Shown: one piece after another, positions 43,501 through 55,419 of the stretch
How the letters are laid out: the number at the start of each line of letters is the position of its first letter
Position numbering within the stretch: position 1 is the stretch's first letter
Source: Acanthornis magna
Taxonomy: Eukaryota > Chordata > Aves > Passeriformes > Acanthizidae
DNA: 64,000 bases
NCBI GenBank assembly: GCA_036785705.1
Contig: JAWUZG010000018.1
Coordinates: 7,413,501 to 7,477,500 of the forward strand
Direction of reading: 5' to 3'
Notes under the pieces: model-generated
The model's input: the letters and a program-made list of their open reading frames with translations, nothing else
Database searches by the model: none
What the model was told of the DNA's origin: nothing
Program-made: the position numbers and the translations under genes

Positions 43501-46500
43501 GCAACCAGTAAAAGTAAGGGTTAATCATACCTGAAACAGAGAAAAGCTTTCTACTGGATCATCCAATATAGTGCCTCTTCTGGGTTTTTCCCCCTTTATG
43601 CAAGAATCGCTTTACTGTTTTTTGAATGTGAGGTAGCTTTGCTTATCAGCACCCAAAAAGCAAGCCCCTGCAGAGTCCCCACTGACAAATGCTGCAAGGC
43701 AGTCATGTCCTTTCCTCTGCTCTGAATGCAGTAATTAGAGAGATGCAATTTTCCAGTAGTGCTTGACAGCCTACATCAAAGGCACAGAAACTGTTTCTGG
43801 ACATTGAAAAGATAAAATTCTAATACTAAGTGATACCTCCTTCAGTTTTTTATTGCAGTTCAATGTAAACAGATGCTGCTGGTTTTGAAAGCATATGTTC
43901 AGATCTGTCAAAGTGTATGTATGGCAGCGGTGATATCTGCTGTGGTAAAGGCTGGCATTTGCCATCATGTGTTTATTCTTGATTCGGTCATCTCTATGGC
44001 ATTAGCTGTGTGTGTGTGCTTGCATGTCCACAGATGTCTGCCTTTACATGTGCATGCATACAAACACAAACGCATGCATATGAATTAAATGGAAACTGTA
44101 ACCCAATCTTAACCAGGGGTTTAAATTAATTGTAATACATACACACACTTACAAACATTGGGCTATATTTAACTTTCACATAAGCAGTGTAGAACTATTA
44201 TCTTCTGAGGAGCTCTGCAGTTTATGAGTCAGCCCCAAAGCCTCTTAGTTAGCCTGTGGAAAGACGCCACTGACTTTATTGGGCTTTGGACCAGTCTGCA
44301 ACCAATGGTTAATTGTCTCGTATAATATAACTTTCCCTTCCAGCAAACTTAAGATAAACTTAGATTCTAATTCCAACAACTCTATAATTTTTTCCAAACG
44401 AATTCCTTATGGGATGGAAATGCCCATTCTTATTCTGGGCATTTTTCAATGCTTTCGTGTTTCTTTGTTTTGAAAATTGATTCAGTCATGTTAAACATTA
44501 TGCAAGGTTGAAAAAGATCACAGTCTCCAACTATGCAAAGTGAAATTCTCATGCATACATAGCTCAGAAATAAATGTCATTAGAAACTTCAAACTTAGCT
44601 AGTATTAAAGCCATCTTTGAGGAAAGGAAAAAAAATCACATTTGGAGAAATTCAGCCTGGTGTTTTAGAGAGTAAGAATAATTTGGGATTACATGTTCAT
44701 CTCAGCTTTCTCTTTTCTGTACAACTTTCTATTTGCTTTCCAGGTTTTTTGAGATGGATTTATCTGAGTATTTACTTGAAATATGCAATTATTTAGAGAG
44801 AAAATTCACATGCCTGCAGGGGTCTTCTTGAATTTAAGGGGGAACTGTCTAAAGATCTACATTTTAACTCTGAGCTAGTAAGACCATTAAGTTCATCCTA
44901 ATTCAGGTATCATAGCTGACAGAAATGTAGTTAAAGTCATATCATTTTTAAGAAACTACTCTTGAAGAGTCTTTTGACTGCCAGTCCTCCTTTGAGTAAT
45001 CTCTAAATTAAAAATCTGAGTTAAAAACTCATGACTAAGATTTCTGCATGTAAAATTTGTACATGCAGTTAATACTTAAGCTGTCTTTAAAAAGAATATG
45101 GCTGTGCTAATCACTACAGAAAGTTCACATTTGGATTATTATTTATATTGCTATCCTGGGTATCTGAGATAATCACTTTTGTGGAGATACTGTGCTGCTT
45201 TCTGGCACTATAGGCTCTCAGCTGATCTCACAGGGTACTGGAGTTTGGGTTCCCTGATAAGAGGCAACAGAGAACATTTCTGTTCAATAACCTACAGTCT
45301 GCATACTCAGGTGCGTGCCTACAGTCTTAATTCGAGGCAATTAATATTTAAAATGCTAAATTGTTTTGAAAGCCACTGAATCCCGTTTTCCTCTGCGTCT
45401 GTTCCAGTCCCGCGCCATATGTATTGTGTTTTGCAACTCTGTATTTTGTTTTATAAATAGAATTTAGTGTGTATTGTTTATGTAGCCTCCTACCAAAAGA
45501 GAAGATTGACAATGTCACAGAAAGAAAAATCTTTGGTCAGACTGACAACATCTACGACATCCCACTGTCTCTTCTTGTGGTATACCACAGACTCGGTTTT
45601 CACAGTAAGCCCAAAGCTCATTTCTAGGTTTAGAAAAGCATTTATGGCTTTTAGTGAGTGCAGTGTGAGGAGCAGAGGCTCCCCAGGACTAATGCACACA
45701 AGCTTGCCATAATGCGAGGGCAAGTCTCAGTCTCCGCTCCCTTGCTGATGTAAATGGAAACAGGGCCATTGGCTTACATCTAAATGCAATGTAATGTAAG
45801 TCAATCACCCCTTGAGTTTTAAAGCATCCTTACTTCGCTATTTGTGTTAGCTCATATTTGCATAATAATGCCCAATGCACACAAAACATTGCATCAAAAG
45901 AAAGTTGCTCCTTCCCTGCAGCTTGTATTTTGGAAATAATTCTCTTCTCCATTCCTGAGAGCACCACTTGCAATCTTCCAGCTAACATATTTTTGTCATC
46001 CTTTGCTACCAGATCTCTTTCCCTCATGCTGCCACTTCCTTTCTCACTGACATGAAAATGGAGCCTGAATTATAGAAAAACCTTTAAATTCTGCCTTACC
46101 TGAGTGCTCTTTCTCCCCTTACATTGGGCAGCAACAGGGTGGGTCAGAAGGTCTTGAATGTGTTTGTCATTATAAGGTAACCTATTTCTCCAATATACAT
46201 CAAGTGCACACCCCAACCTGCCTAATGCCGTGTGCCTGATACAAAACACAACAACAAAAAAAATATTGCACAATTAGGCTGAAATTAATATTTCGTTTGG
46301 GCTGCATCTTTTTGTGCCTGGGTGCTTGAACCTCAGCTCTGTCTGGTGCTAATCACTGTGACCCCACTGCCCCATTGTCCGTCCCAGCTTCGATGAGAAC
46401 AGACCATAGACATAGAATCAATCTCAGATTTTAAACATTGCTCCTACAAAACTCTCTCCCCAAGGTTTATCTCACAGCTCGCTAGCAAGGCCTGTACTAC

Positions 46501-46549
46501 TGAAGTTGGTAGCTTTGCTGTCTGTATGACACCCGCAAGAGATTTGTTT
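31584..46549. other. Gene-poor desert nearer MSX1
   Basis: About 15 kb without supported exons. The longest frames (plus 35,592-36,002 and plus 39,710-40,105, both under 140 codons) have no domains. A TG-rich patch lies at about 44,005-44,045. I looked for the next mammalian downstream neighbour (CYTL1) by eye and did not find its cysteine-rich exons, though short exons could be missed. Confidence 0.5.
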
Positions 46550-46790
46550 CTCTTCTAGCGGGCTGAGCAAGAAGGAATGCAAAGCGGGCTGTTCGCACCA
46601 CCGTGAGAACTGGTTGCGGGCCGAGGGGATCCGCCGCACACCGGGCAGCAGCGCACGGTGAGCCGGCTCCAGGCGCTCCGGTCCCGGGAGGAGTTTGGCT
46701 CCGTGCACAGTGGGGTCCTCAGCTGCGCCACTTCCCCAGATGAAAAGGAGAGCTTTGCACGGGGGTTTATTGCACATTCCTGGTCGCACG
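46550..46790. other. Small CpG-rich patch
   Basis: Isolated CpG-rich block in AT-rich DNA. A donor-like acg/gtgagc occurs at about 46,659 on the plus strand. No known protein in any frame. Function unknown. Confidence 0.35.
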
Positions 46791-46799
46791 AGGGAGACT

Positions 46800-48164
46800 G
46801 GGCCCAGGTAGCTGCCTTCTCGCTTTCCCTTTAATCACTGCAGGGTGGGAACCGGATCCAGCCTGGAGGGATAAAAGATCTCTGAGATGAAGAAGTACAA
46901 TGGAGCAGAGTTAATGTCAATCGGTTTACTGCTGTAAGCAAATCACTACCACATCGCTCTGTGCAGCATGTTACAATTTACAACTCGTAGTTAAATGAGT
47001 CAGAGCTGCTGCTTCTGGTTCTGCCTCCAGCTTCTCCTGCCGCAGAGCTGGACAGACAATGGGTCCGTGTTGCAGAAGGGGCCTCGGGCCAGCCCCAAAG
47101 AGCTGTGTTGCAATGCCCATTATCGCATTGCCTCATTTTTAGGCTCCCTGCTGTGGAACAGATTGCTCAGACCAGGGACAGACACCGCTGTGCTTCACAT
47201 AAGGTGTGGAGAGAGTTAAAAGCTAATAAAAGGAAATTTCAGAGGTCCACATACTCCTTGGGTTAGAATATATATATTCTACTATAGATGCATGTATAGA
47301 GATGATAGATAGATAGATAGATAGATAGATAGACAGATAGATAGATAGATAGACAGATAGATAGATAGACAGACAGACAGATATAGCGGGGGCCAGCACT
47401 GTGAAAGGCAGGACGAAGGTGTCTCTTTCCGCCACAGACTTGTTTACATTTCAGTGCAGAAGTCACATCAGCCTGCTTTTTGTGAAGAACTAGAGAGTGA
47501 GTGAACTACCTCATTGCATCCAGGAGCTCTTTGGGTACAGTATATTATATCCCCCAAGCAGTGGGAGACTTACTCACCAGTCACCACTCTGCTGGATTTA
47601 ATTTGGGCAGCCCCATGACTGCTCTGAGGAGTGTCCTGGTCTCAAGGCTGCTTATGCAGCTGCTTTTTCTTGCTCTTTCTGGCCACCTCCATGTCTAGTA
47701 TAAAATCAAATGTATCATTAGAAAAGATGAAGAGCAACTACCTCTGAGTTTCTAATGAACTGGTGATTGGTATTTTCACTTTTCATACAGAATACCTGAG
47801 TTCAGCCGTTTACCTAAATTCAGGCAGTACCAAGCATCCCACTTCCCCCTGAAGGTGTCCAGCCAGTTTGTTCAACAAACCTTTCAGTTCCCAGATTTTT
47901 AGGAAGAAGGTCTGATGTGACTCAGGAGATTCACGCAAAACGATGAGCCTGGATTTAAGCTTATGAGCACTACTGAGAAGCACTCACCCCCTCCCCTTCC
48001 CCTGGCCTTTACAATGGGTAAGTTAGGCAGCTTCCTTGTTTTGCCTCTGATTTCTTAAGGTTCTGTTCTCAGGCACAATCCTGAGCAGCAGGAGGCTGCT
48101 GCTGTGCCTAACTCACTTGCTGAATTCATCTCGCCCTAACTTTGGAAAGCAAGGTTTTAAGCTC
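46800..48164. other. Intergenic stretch without recognisable genes
   Basis: Mixed composition; apart from the GATA/GACA microsatellite described separately, nothing recognised. Confidence 0.5.
47304..47384. repeat. (GATA)n/(GACA)n microsatellite
   Basis: About 20 tetranucleotide units mixing gata and gaca. It creates a Tyr-Leu-Ser repeat frame on the minus strand that is not a gene. Confidence 0.97.
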
Positions 48165-48860
48165 CCAATTTGCTTGAGCACTACAGTAAACGCTCGATGA
48201 AGCATTCCACGGGGCACCGATTCCTGTTTCGAATTCAAGAGCGAATTCGGAAAGAAACCCCAAAACACGTGAAATTCAGAGCAGATCACAGATGTACGGT
48301 CTAATCAACGATTTGCGCAGCAGGTTTGCCGGGCAGCCACCTTGTCTGAGCTAAAGCGGAAGGAGAGCTTTTCCCTGCTTTTTAAGCGCTCAGCCCGCTC
48401 TGTGTGCCACTCTGCCCCTGTGCCACAGCCGGAGCCGGGCGCGATCCCGCGGCGCTCTCAGGCAGGGCTCTCGAGTTTGCACGGAGCCCGTGCCGGGAAG
48501 ATGCGCCCGGGGGCTGCCCCTGTGTACGGGTAACGGAGCCGCTCCCCTCCTTTGTGGGAATAAGAGTAGAAAAATGGCTTCTCTTTTATTTTGTGTGTGT
48601 TTCTGCGCGTGTTTGCTCCCTCTCCGTGCTCTGGTTACTGCGAGCTGTATTTCCTACGATCCGTGGAAAGCGTCGCACCAAGGCGCTATCGCTTTCCCAC
48701 GGCAGAGTCAGCCTGGGCTGTGAGTCCGTGGTGGTACGTGGATGTGCTCGGGGCCCCTCTGCTTTCTCTCGTCTGTCTGCCGAGGCTCTCTAGGAGTGCG
48801 TGTGGAGATATGCATGGAGGGGAGGGGGATACCGGCGTGACTGGGGAGGGGTGGCGGGGG
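48165..48860. other. CpG-rich patch, no gene recognised
   Basis: CpG-enriched stretch with several overlapping plus-strand frames (up to 129 codons) that share no known domain. About 3 kb beyond the MSX1 3' end. Could be a promoter of an unannotated transcript or part of a hypomethylated domain around MSX1. Confidence 0.4.
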
Positions 48861-49295
48861 AGAAGGGAGTTATTAGGAAACTTTGCTTTGGCTACTCTCT
48901 ATCCTTGGGGCTGCGTGGCGCCAGCACCCTCAAGTTGAAAGGAAAACAGCCATTCTCACTTCCAACTGCCCACTGAGATCCTTAAGGCGACAAAGACACA
49001 AAAGTGAGTTTTATTTGCTGGTAAGCCAGAGGCAAGAAAAAAGAAAAGCCAATTCCCCCTTAAAAAGAGCCGACAAATCCTTTTTGCTCTTTTGTGTGAG
49101 CTTTTCCTATTCACATGGAGCGTTCATCCGTGTGATTCCCAACTTATTGTCATTACTTAGTTATTAATTGTTCTCATCTGGGTTTAATTGAGCAACCAAG
49201 GACTTTAGCCCAAGGGTCAGGGGGAAAACTTAAAGCAAAGACATGTTCAATAGGAATCCTGCGCTTCGAATATCCATCCCGAGTTAACGTAATGT

Positions 49296-49300
49296 AAAAA

Positions 49301-49331
<31 letters not shown>

Positions 49332-49350
49332 GAAAAAAAAGAAAAAAAAG
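49296..49350. repeat. Poly-A tract with interspersed G
   Basis: Near-continuous A run of about 55 bases interrupted by single G. Low complexity; it produces an artificial Phe-rich open frame on the minus strand. Confidence 0.95.
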
Positions 49351-49379
49351 CAGAGAGATGAAAGAGTCCAGCTTTGCCC

Positions 49380-49720
49380 CGAGTCCCGCACCGCAGCGCC
49401 CAAAGGTGCCGGCGGAGGGGAGCGGTGCTTGCGGGGAGCCAGCTCAAGGCAGTCCTCGCTGTTTAAAATCTCTCTCGGATTTTTAAGGGCATCTTTACAG
49501 GATAAACCCGGCCTCCTGTGCGATTAGATCGCCCCAAACCCGCCGTCTAATCGCGCAGAGGCTAAGTTAGAGAGAGAGATAAGCTGGAGATATCCAGCCT
49601 TTTTCTGCCAGAGACACAACGTGGGAAAAAGTCGGCAGAGCTTTCCCGCTCCGGCGCGGCATTGGGCGCTGGGGTCAGGATCACAGACACTCATTTGCAC
49701 GGAGAAAAGATCGGAAAAGA
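49380..49720. other. CpG-rich patch with 9-bp inverted repeat
   Basis: Moderately CpG-rich. Contains the perfect inverted repeat GCGATTAGA (49,520-49,528) and TCTAATCGC (49,546-49,554) separated by 17 bp; each arm has a TAATC core of the OTX/PITX/GSC type. Confidence 0.4.
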
Positions 49721-49749
49721 AAGCCAAAGGGTTGGGAAAAAGTACAGGG

Positions 49750-49795
49750 AAAAAAAAAAAAAACAAACCCAAAAAAATAAAACCATCACGAAACA
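49750..49795. repeat. A-rich low-complexity tract
   Basis: A run broken by C, of the form aaaacaaacccaaaaaaat. No target-site duplication or element body recognised. Confidence 0.8.
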
Positions 49796-49879
49796 ACCAC
49801 AAAAAGCCCAAACTCACCCCAGCTCAAAAATGACTGGGCGGCCAGAGCGGAGTGAGAGATGAGAAGGGGGATTAGAGCA

Positions 49880-50110
49880 GCGAGCTCTGGAGAAAGTGAC
49901 TGTGTTCAGGTATGCTGTTTCGCTGAGTTATTGAAAGCATCATTGATATTTAGGAGATGATAAAAGTCCCGCCTCGCCCCCAGCTACAGTCTCGCTGGAG
50001 CCACAGTGCCTGCAGAAGATTGCCGAGCCTCATTACAGCAATTATTTTCCTTCTAACTTTGCTTCAACCTTAACGTTTTAAATTGCTGGAAATGAAAGCA
50101 GCGGGGTGGG
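49880..50110. promoter_or_regulatory. Candidate non-coding element 3' of MSX1
   Basis: Non-repetitive block with GAAAGCATCATTGATATTTAG near 49,935 and AGCAATTATTTTCC near 50,036. No open frame of note. Placed between A-rich tracts and the orphan CpG island. Weak evidence. Confidence 0.22.
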
Positions 50111-50279
50111 GGGTGGGGGGAAAGACAGAAAGAAAAATATAGTCCCAGTTTCTCAGCGGCTATTTCTTGAGCACAAAGATAAACCACGAAATTTATTTTT
50201 AAAAAAGAGAAAAAATAAAAGGGGGGGGGGAAGAAAAAAGGGGAAACCAACGCTTTCCCTTACCCGAGGGATTCTCCAA

Positions 50280-50665
50280 ACCAAACCGGGTGGAGCAGCG
50301 CACTGAGAGGGCTCAGGGCGCAGCCGGCGGGGAGCGCGGCGAGGCGGCGGCGCCGGTGCTGGCGGCATCGGCCGGCGCGGAACCGAGGCTGCGTGTCCGC
50401 CGACCTTCCGCGGGGTCCTCGGCCGTCGCCAGCGGTTGCCTCGGGGCCGTGGTAGACTGGGACGGGTTTCCAGCGGAGCCAGCCGCTGAGAACTGCAGGG
50501 CGCTCGAAGCCCCGAGGATGGGCAGGAGAGACGGCGCCGAGCGGTCCCGGCCGTCAGTGCCGCGGTTCCGCTGGCGGCCGGGCCCGCACTCGTGCCCAGC
50601 ACCATCGTCCGCACACCCCAGCCCCCGACCCATCGGCTCCGGCGCTGACACTGCCTCACCATGAG
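50280..50665. promoter_or_regulatory. Orphan CpG island just past the MSX1 3' end
   Basis: Very GC-rich block of about 385 bp with dense CpG, comparable in strength to the MSX1 exon 1 island, lying about 600 bp beyond the predicted MSX1 poly(A) site. Overlapping open frames on both strands (up to 171 codons) are expected from the high GC and resemble no protein family I know. A TATA-like ATAAAAGG lies at 50,215-50,222 on the plus strand. It could be a promoter of a non-coding RNA, an antisense promoter or an enhancer-type island. Confidence 0.6.
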
Positions 50666-51239
50666 CACGCTTTTACCCCTTCTTCAGCAGCACCCAAACC
50701 CCGACAGCCCCGTCTCCTCCCCACCACCCCGAATCCCGGTGCTCCGTTCCCCCGGGTATTATCGGCTGGCAAAAGGAGCTCTGGGGAAAGCCCTTGATCT
50801 CACGCTAGGCTTGGCACTGAGATGTGGAGCATATCACACCCTCCCCAGTGTCCACAGGCCTCGGGGGCTGCGCCCGGGACCTTCCCAGACACAGGTAGCT
50901 GGGAGAGGAGCAACTTTTTCCTAGGGCTAAGGATACATGGCCGACCCCGGAGCTGCTGGGGGAAGCAGCAGCAATCACACGCACCCTCAGGGCAGGGATG
51001 CGGTGGGAACTGCTGGCAAGGAGCCGTCAGGGGAAAGGAGGAAACCTCAAACAGCTGTGAGGACAGGGCAGCTCCGGGATACACAGACAGTTGAAAACTC
51101 AGCAGCTGTCTCACCATCTAAGGCTGGAGAAGAGGGAAAATGGCTAATACAGCCAGTCCCTCTCTCATCCCAGACACACAAATTTGGTCTCTTCTGTCAC
51201 CCCCAAAAGGGCCAAGAGCAAGCAAACAAATTGCATCAA
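50666..51239. other. Spacer between orphan CpG island and MSX1 3' end
   Basis: GC-moderate, non-repetitive. Open frames on both strands are short and without domains. A T/G-rich downstream element for MSX1 polyadenylation is probably at its right edge. Confidence 0.5.
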
Positions 51240-51834
51240 ACAGTAGCTTAAAATTAATTTATTTAACAAATATAGCTATAATATAAATGATAATAAAATT
51301 TCAAATATACAGTATATTACATAGTACACAGAGCCCCTTCCAAAGGAGCTGGTGGAGGAACAAAGACAGGTAACAGACAGCGCTGTTACATGGGGACGGG
51401 AAAGGCCGTTTTACACTTCTGCCTCTTGACCTTGCCTTGCAGAAAGTAAGAGAAAGGTCCTGTCTCTCAGTCCCCTTTTTCCATTTCTCTTCCACAGTTC
51501 CTTCCCCCATGGCAGGGGGCTCTCTGCAGGTTCCAGCTAGACCCAGGGAAGTGGGACATGGCTGGCCCATCACCACCCTGTGCCAGGAAGGAGCTGGGGC
51601 GATGCCTCAGGCTTCTGCCAGCTCTCCAGGACTGCTGAGGAGATCAGGACAGTGCTGGGGTAGGGGCTCTGCAGAGGGGGAAGCAGAGAGGTCAAGCAGA
51701 GCCAGACTGAAGAAGTCTCTGCCATAGGGTCCATAGGCAAGTCCACAGAGAAGAGCCGGAGGAGCAGGGAGGGATTGTGTGTGGAGCCAGCGGGAGCAGA
51801 CACCAGCGGTGCTGGGCTGGGCTCGGCTCAGGCT
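51240..51834 (-). other. MSX1: MSX1 3' untranslated region
   Basis: Sequence from the TAG to the predicted cleavage site, about 595 nt. The first part is GC-rich and non-repetitive; the last 70 bp are strongly AT-rich with ATTTA-like motifs, which may affect mRNA stability. The boundary is inferred from the only canonical signal on the minus strand here (AATAAA at 51,263-51,258), with a T/G-rich stretch following at about 51,235-51,195 as a downstream element. No cDNA was available to confirm the end. Confidence 0.7.
51258..51263 (-). terminator. MSX1: MSX1 poly(A) signal AATAAA
   Basis: Canonical hexamer on the minus strand, 572 nt past the stop codon, inside a conserved-looking AT-rich block and followed by T/G-rich sequence. 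Predicted cleavage is 10-25 nt further, near 51,240. Confidence 0.75.
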
Positions 51835-53712
<1,878 letters not shown>

Positions 53713-54166
53713 TCGGGGGAGGCGGCGAGAACCGTGGGGTTTGCATCCAGGGGCTCCGCTCCTGCTTCTCGGGACTTTCCGCCTTGACGAGCGTGTCTTC
53801 GGGCAGCTTGACCAGCCCTCCGACGGAGAAGTGCCCGCCGAGGGGCAGCGGGGACGGCGGCGCCTCCGCCGACAGCGCGCCCAGACGAGGGCTGAGGCTG
53901 GCGCGGGCGGCCGCCCCAGCGCCCGGCGGGGGCCCGGTGCCCTCGGGTCCGTCCCTGCCTCCCGGCTTCCTGTGGTCGGCCATGAGCGCCTCCACGCTGA
54001 ACGGCAGGAGAGATGGGGAGACCTTGGGCTTGTCGCTTTCCTCCTCCCCGCCCATCACCGCCGCGATGGGGAGCGCGCCACCGCCGGGATTGCTGAAGGC
54101 GGATGCGGGCAGCTCGTCGCTGCGGACCCCCGTGGGCGCGGCGGTCATATCCACAGCCGGGGCCAT
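53713..54166 (-). CDS. MSX1: MSX1 homeobox protein, coding exon 1 (residues 1-151 plus one base)
   Basis: First coding exon of the MSX1 homeodomain repressor. The ATG is read at 54,166 down to 54,164; the open frame extends upstream only from a GTG at 54,193, so this ATG is the first usable start and it gives the family-typical MAPAVDM beginning. The Kozak context is mixed (T at -3, G at +4), and Met7 is a second in-frame possibility. Visible motifs: an engrailed-homology-1 repression motif, [10 protein letters not shown], at about residues 53-62, which recruits Groucho/TLE in this family; a sumoylation consensus VKAE at 127-130; and the MSX-specific WMQTPRF segment at 140-146. A low-complexity Gly/Ala/Pro stretch at about 70-110 is the part that varies most in this family. 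The exon ends with one base of a split Arg codon before a good donor (gtaagt) at 53,712. Exons 1 and 2 joined encode 294 residues; human MSX1 is about 300. Confidence 0.96.
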
Positions 54167-54270
54167 GCAGGGGCGGCCCGCCGTCGCCACCACAGCGCCG
54201 GGCGGGAGCGAGCAGCGCCGCCGCTCATGGGGCCGGGCCGTGAGGGGCGCGGGCAGCCGTCGGCGCGCTC
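54167..54270 (-). other. MSX1: MSX1 5' untranslated region (predicted)
   Basis: About 100 nt of GC-rich leader between the ATG and a start site inferred from a TATA-like element at 54,296-54,302. The true start may lie further upstream, since the human leader is longer as I recall it. No upstream in-frame ATG is seen. Confidence 0.45.
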
Positions 54271-54400
54271 CGGCCCCGCAGCGGCGGCGCCGCCTGATAA
54301 AGCGGCGCGGGGTGGCCCCGCCCCCCCAGCGCGCGGGGGCGGAACCGCGCCGCCCTATTGGCTGCGGCCCCGGCGGCGCGCGGGGGGCGGGGCCGGGATC
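54271..54400 (-). promoter_or_regulatory. MSX1: MSX1 core promoter: CCAAT box, GC boxes, TATA-like element
   Basis: On the minus strand, in order toward the gene: a GC box (Sp1 type) at about 54,383-54,394, a CCAAT box at 54,361-54,357 (NF-Y type, in gccaatag context), a second GC box at about 54,316-54,323, and a TATA-like CTTTATC at 54,302-54,296. The order and spacing are those of a regulated CpG-island promoter. The TATA-like motif is off consensus, so dispersed starts are possible. Confidence 0.65.
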
Positions 54401-54500
54401 GCCGTCGGAGCGTCCCGCGCGCCCCGCCCCGCCCCGCGCGTCCCGCCCCGTCCGTCAGCCTCCGGTGCCGCTCCGCTCCCCCCGGCAGCGCTCCGCGCCT

Positions 54501-54880
54501 CCCAGCGCCTCTCCTCATCCCCCAGCTCCTCTCCTCATCCCCCAGCTCCTCTCCTCATCCCCCAGCTCCTTTCCTCATCCCCCAGCCTCTCTCCACATCT
54601 CCCAGCTCCTCTCCTCATCCCCCAGCTCCTTTCCTCATCCCCCAGCCTCTCTCCACATCTCCCAGCCCCTCTCCTCATCCCCCAGCCCCTCTCCGCATCT
54701 CCCAGCCCCGCTACGCTCCCCACGGCGCCTCTCCGCATCCCCCAGTCCCCTCTCCGCACCCCCAGTCCCTCTCCGCATCCCCCAGCCCCTCTTCTCATCC
54801 TCCAGCTCCTCTCCGCACCCCCTAGCCCCTCTCCACACCCCCCAGCTCCTCTCCGCATCCCCCAGCCCCGGTCCACGCCC
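54501..54880. repeat. 20-bp minisatellite upstream of MSX1 promoter, 19 units
   Basis: Tandem array of a C/T-rich 20-bp unit (cccagctcctctcctcatcc on the plus strand), 19 units in constant phase. The block 54,541-54,600 is identical to 54,601-54,660, so three-unit (60-bp) blocks have recently duplicated. Units toward 54,700-54,780 are more diverged, and one is nearly unrecognisable. The array starts about 335 bp upstream of the MSX1 ATG and about 100 bp beyond the distal GC box. On the gene's sense strand it is G/A-rich with one run of about five G per unit. Because 20 is not divisible by 3, it leaves long open frames on both strands that are not evidence of coding. Confidence 0.95.
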
Positions 54881-55419
54881 CAGCTCTCAGCCGCGAGCGA
54901 AGAAGGCCGGCTTGCCTGCGCAGCGCTCCGCTGTGGGGACGGGAAGGCTCAAAACTCGGGGGAAAAAAGTACTAACGTCGGAAAAAAATGACGGCCTTTC
55001 TGCTCGCAAAGCGCGAGAGAGCGAGCCCGAGCCCGCTCTTCAGCAAAACCAGCAAATATCGGCTGTCCCGAGTGTGACCTCTCAAAGGGAAGGAGACCTT
55101 GCCCGTTCCGCAGTCGTTTTGTGGGTTTTGTTTGTTTGTCTGGTTTGGTTTTCAAATGGACGCCGGCCCTGCGGTGTGTTCGATGTGACTGTGGACATCT
55201 GCGTTTATATGCGTACCCGCATACACATCACATAAATTGAGCTACTTCTCATGGCATAGATGTGTGCGTGTCTGCAGATAACGAAATGTTCGTTCACGTA
55301 TAAAAGGAACATGTAAGCCCCTGAGCCCTTAAAGTCCCGGCTATTTTGTTTTGTAAATTCGTTTTACGACCCCTTATCCCCGCGCCCAGGACGGATGTGC
55401 AGTAAAACGGAGCCGCTCT
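54881..55419. other. Upstream flank between minisatellite and first candidate enhancer
   Basis: Mixed-composition DNA. The long plus-strand frame that crosses exon 1 ends here at 55,235. No recognisable gene, repeat family or RNA. Confidence 0.5.

Noticed and set aside
47223..47466. Repetitive Tyr/Leu/Ser-rich minus-strand frames
   Set aside because: Translation of the GATA/GACA microsatellite.
50153..50668. 171-codon minus and 124-codon plus frames
   Set aside because: GC-rich CpG island with few stop codons by composition; Arg/Pro/Ala-rich and unlike any family. A non-coding promoter is more likely.
1..51000. Exons of CYTL1, STK32B or EVC, expected downstream of MSX1 in other vertebrates
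   Set aside because: No matching translated segment was seen by eye. They probably lie beyond the window, though very short exons could be missed.
54167..54193. N-terminal extension of MSX1 by nine codons
   Set aside because: The extension starts from GTG, not ATG; the ATG at 54,166 gives the family-typical N terminus.
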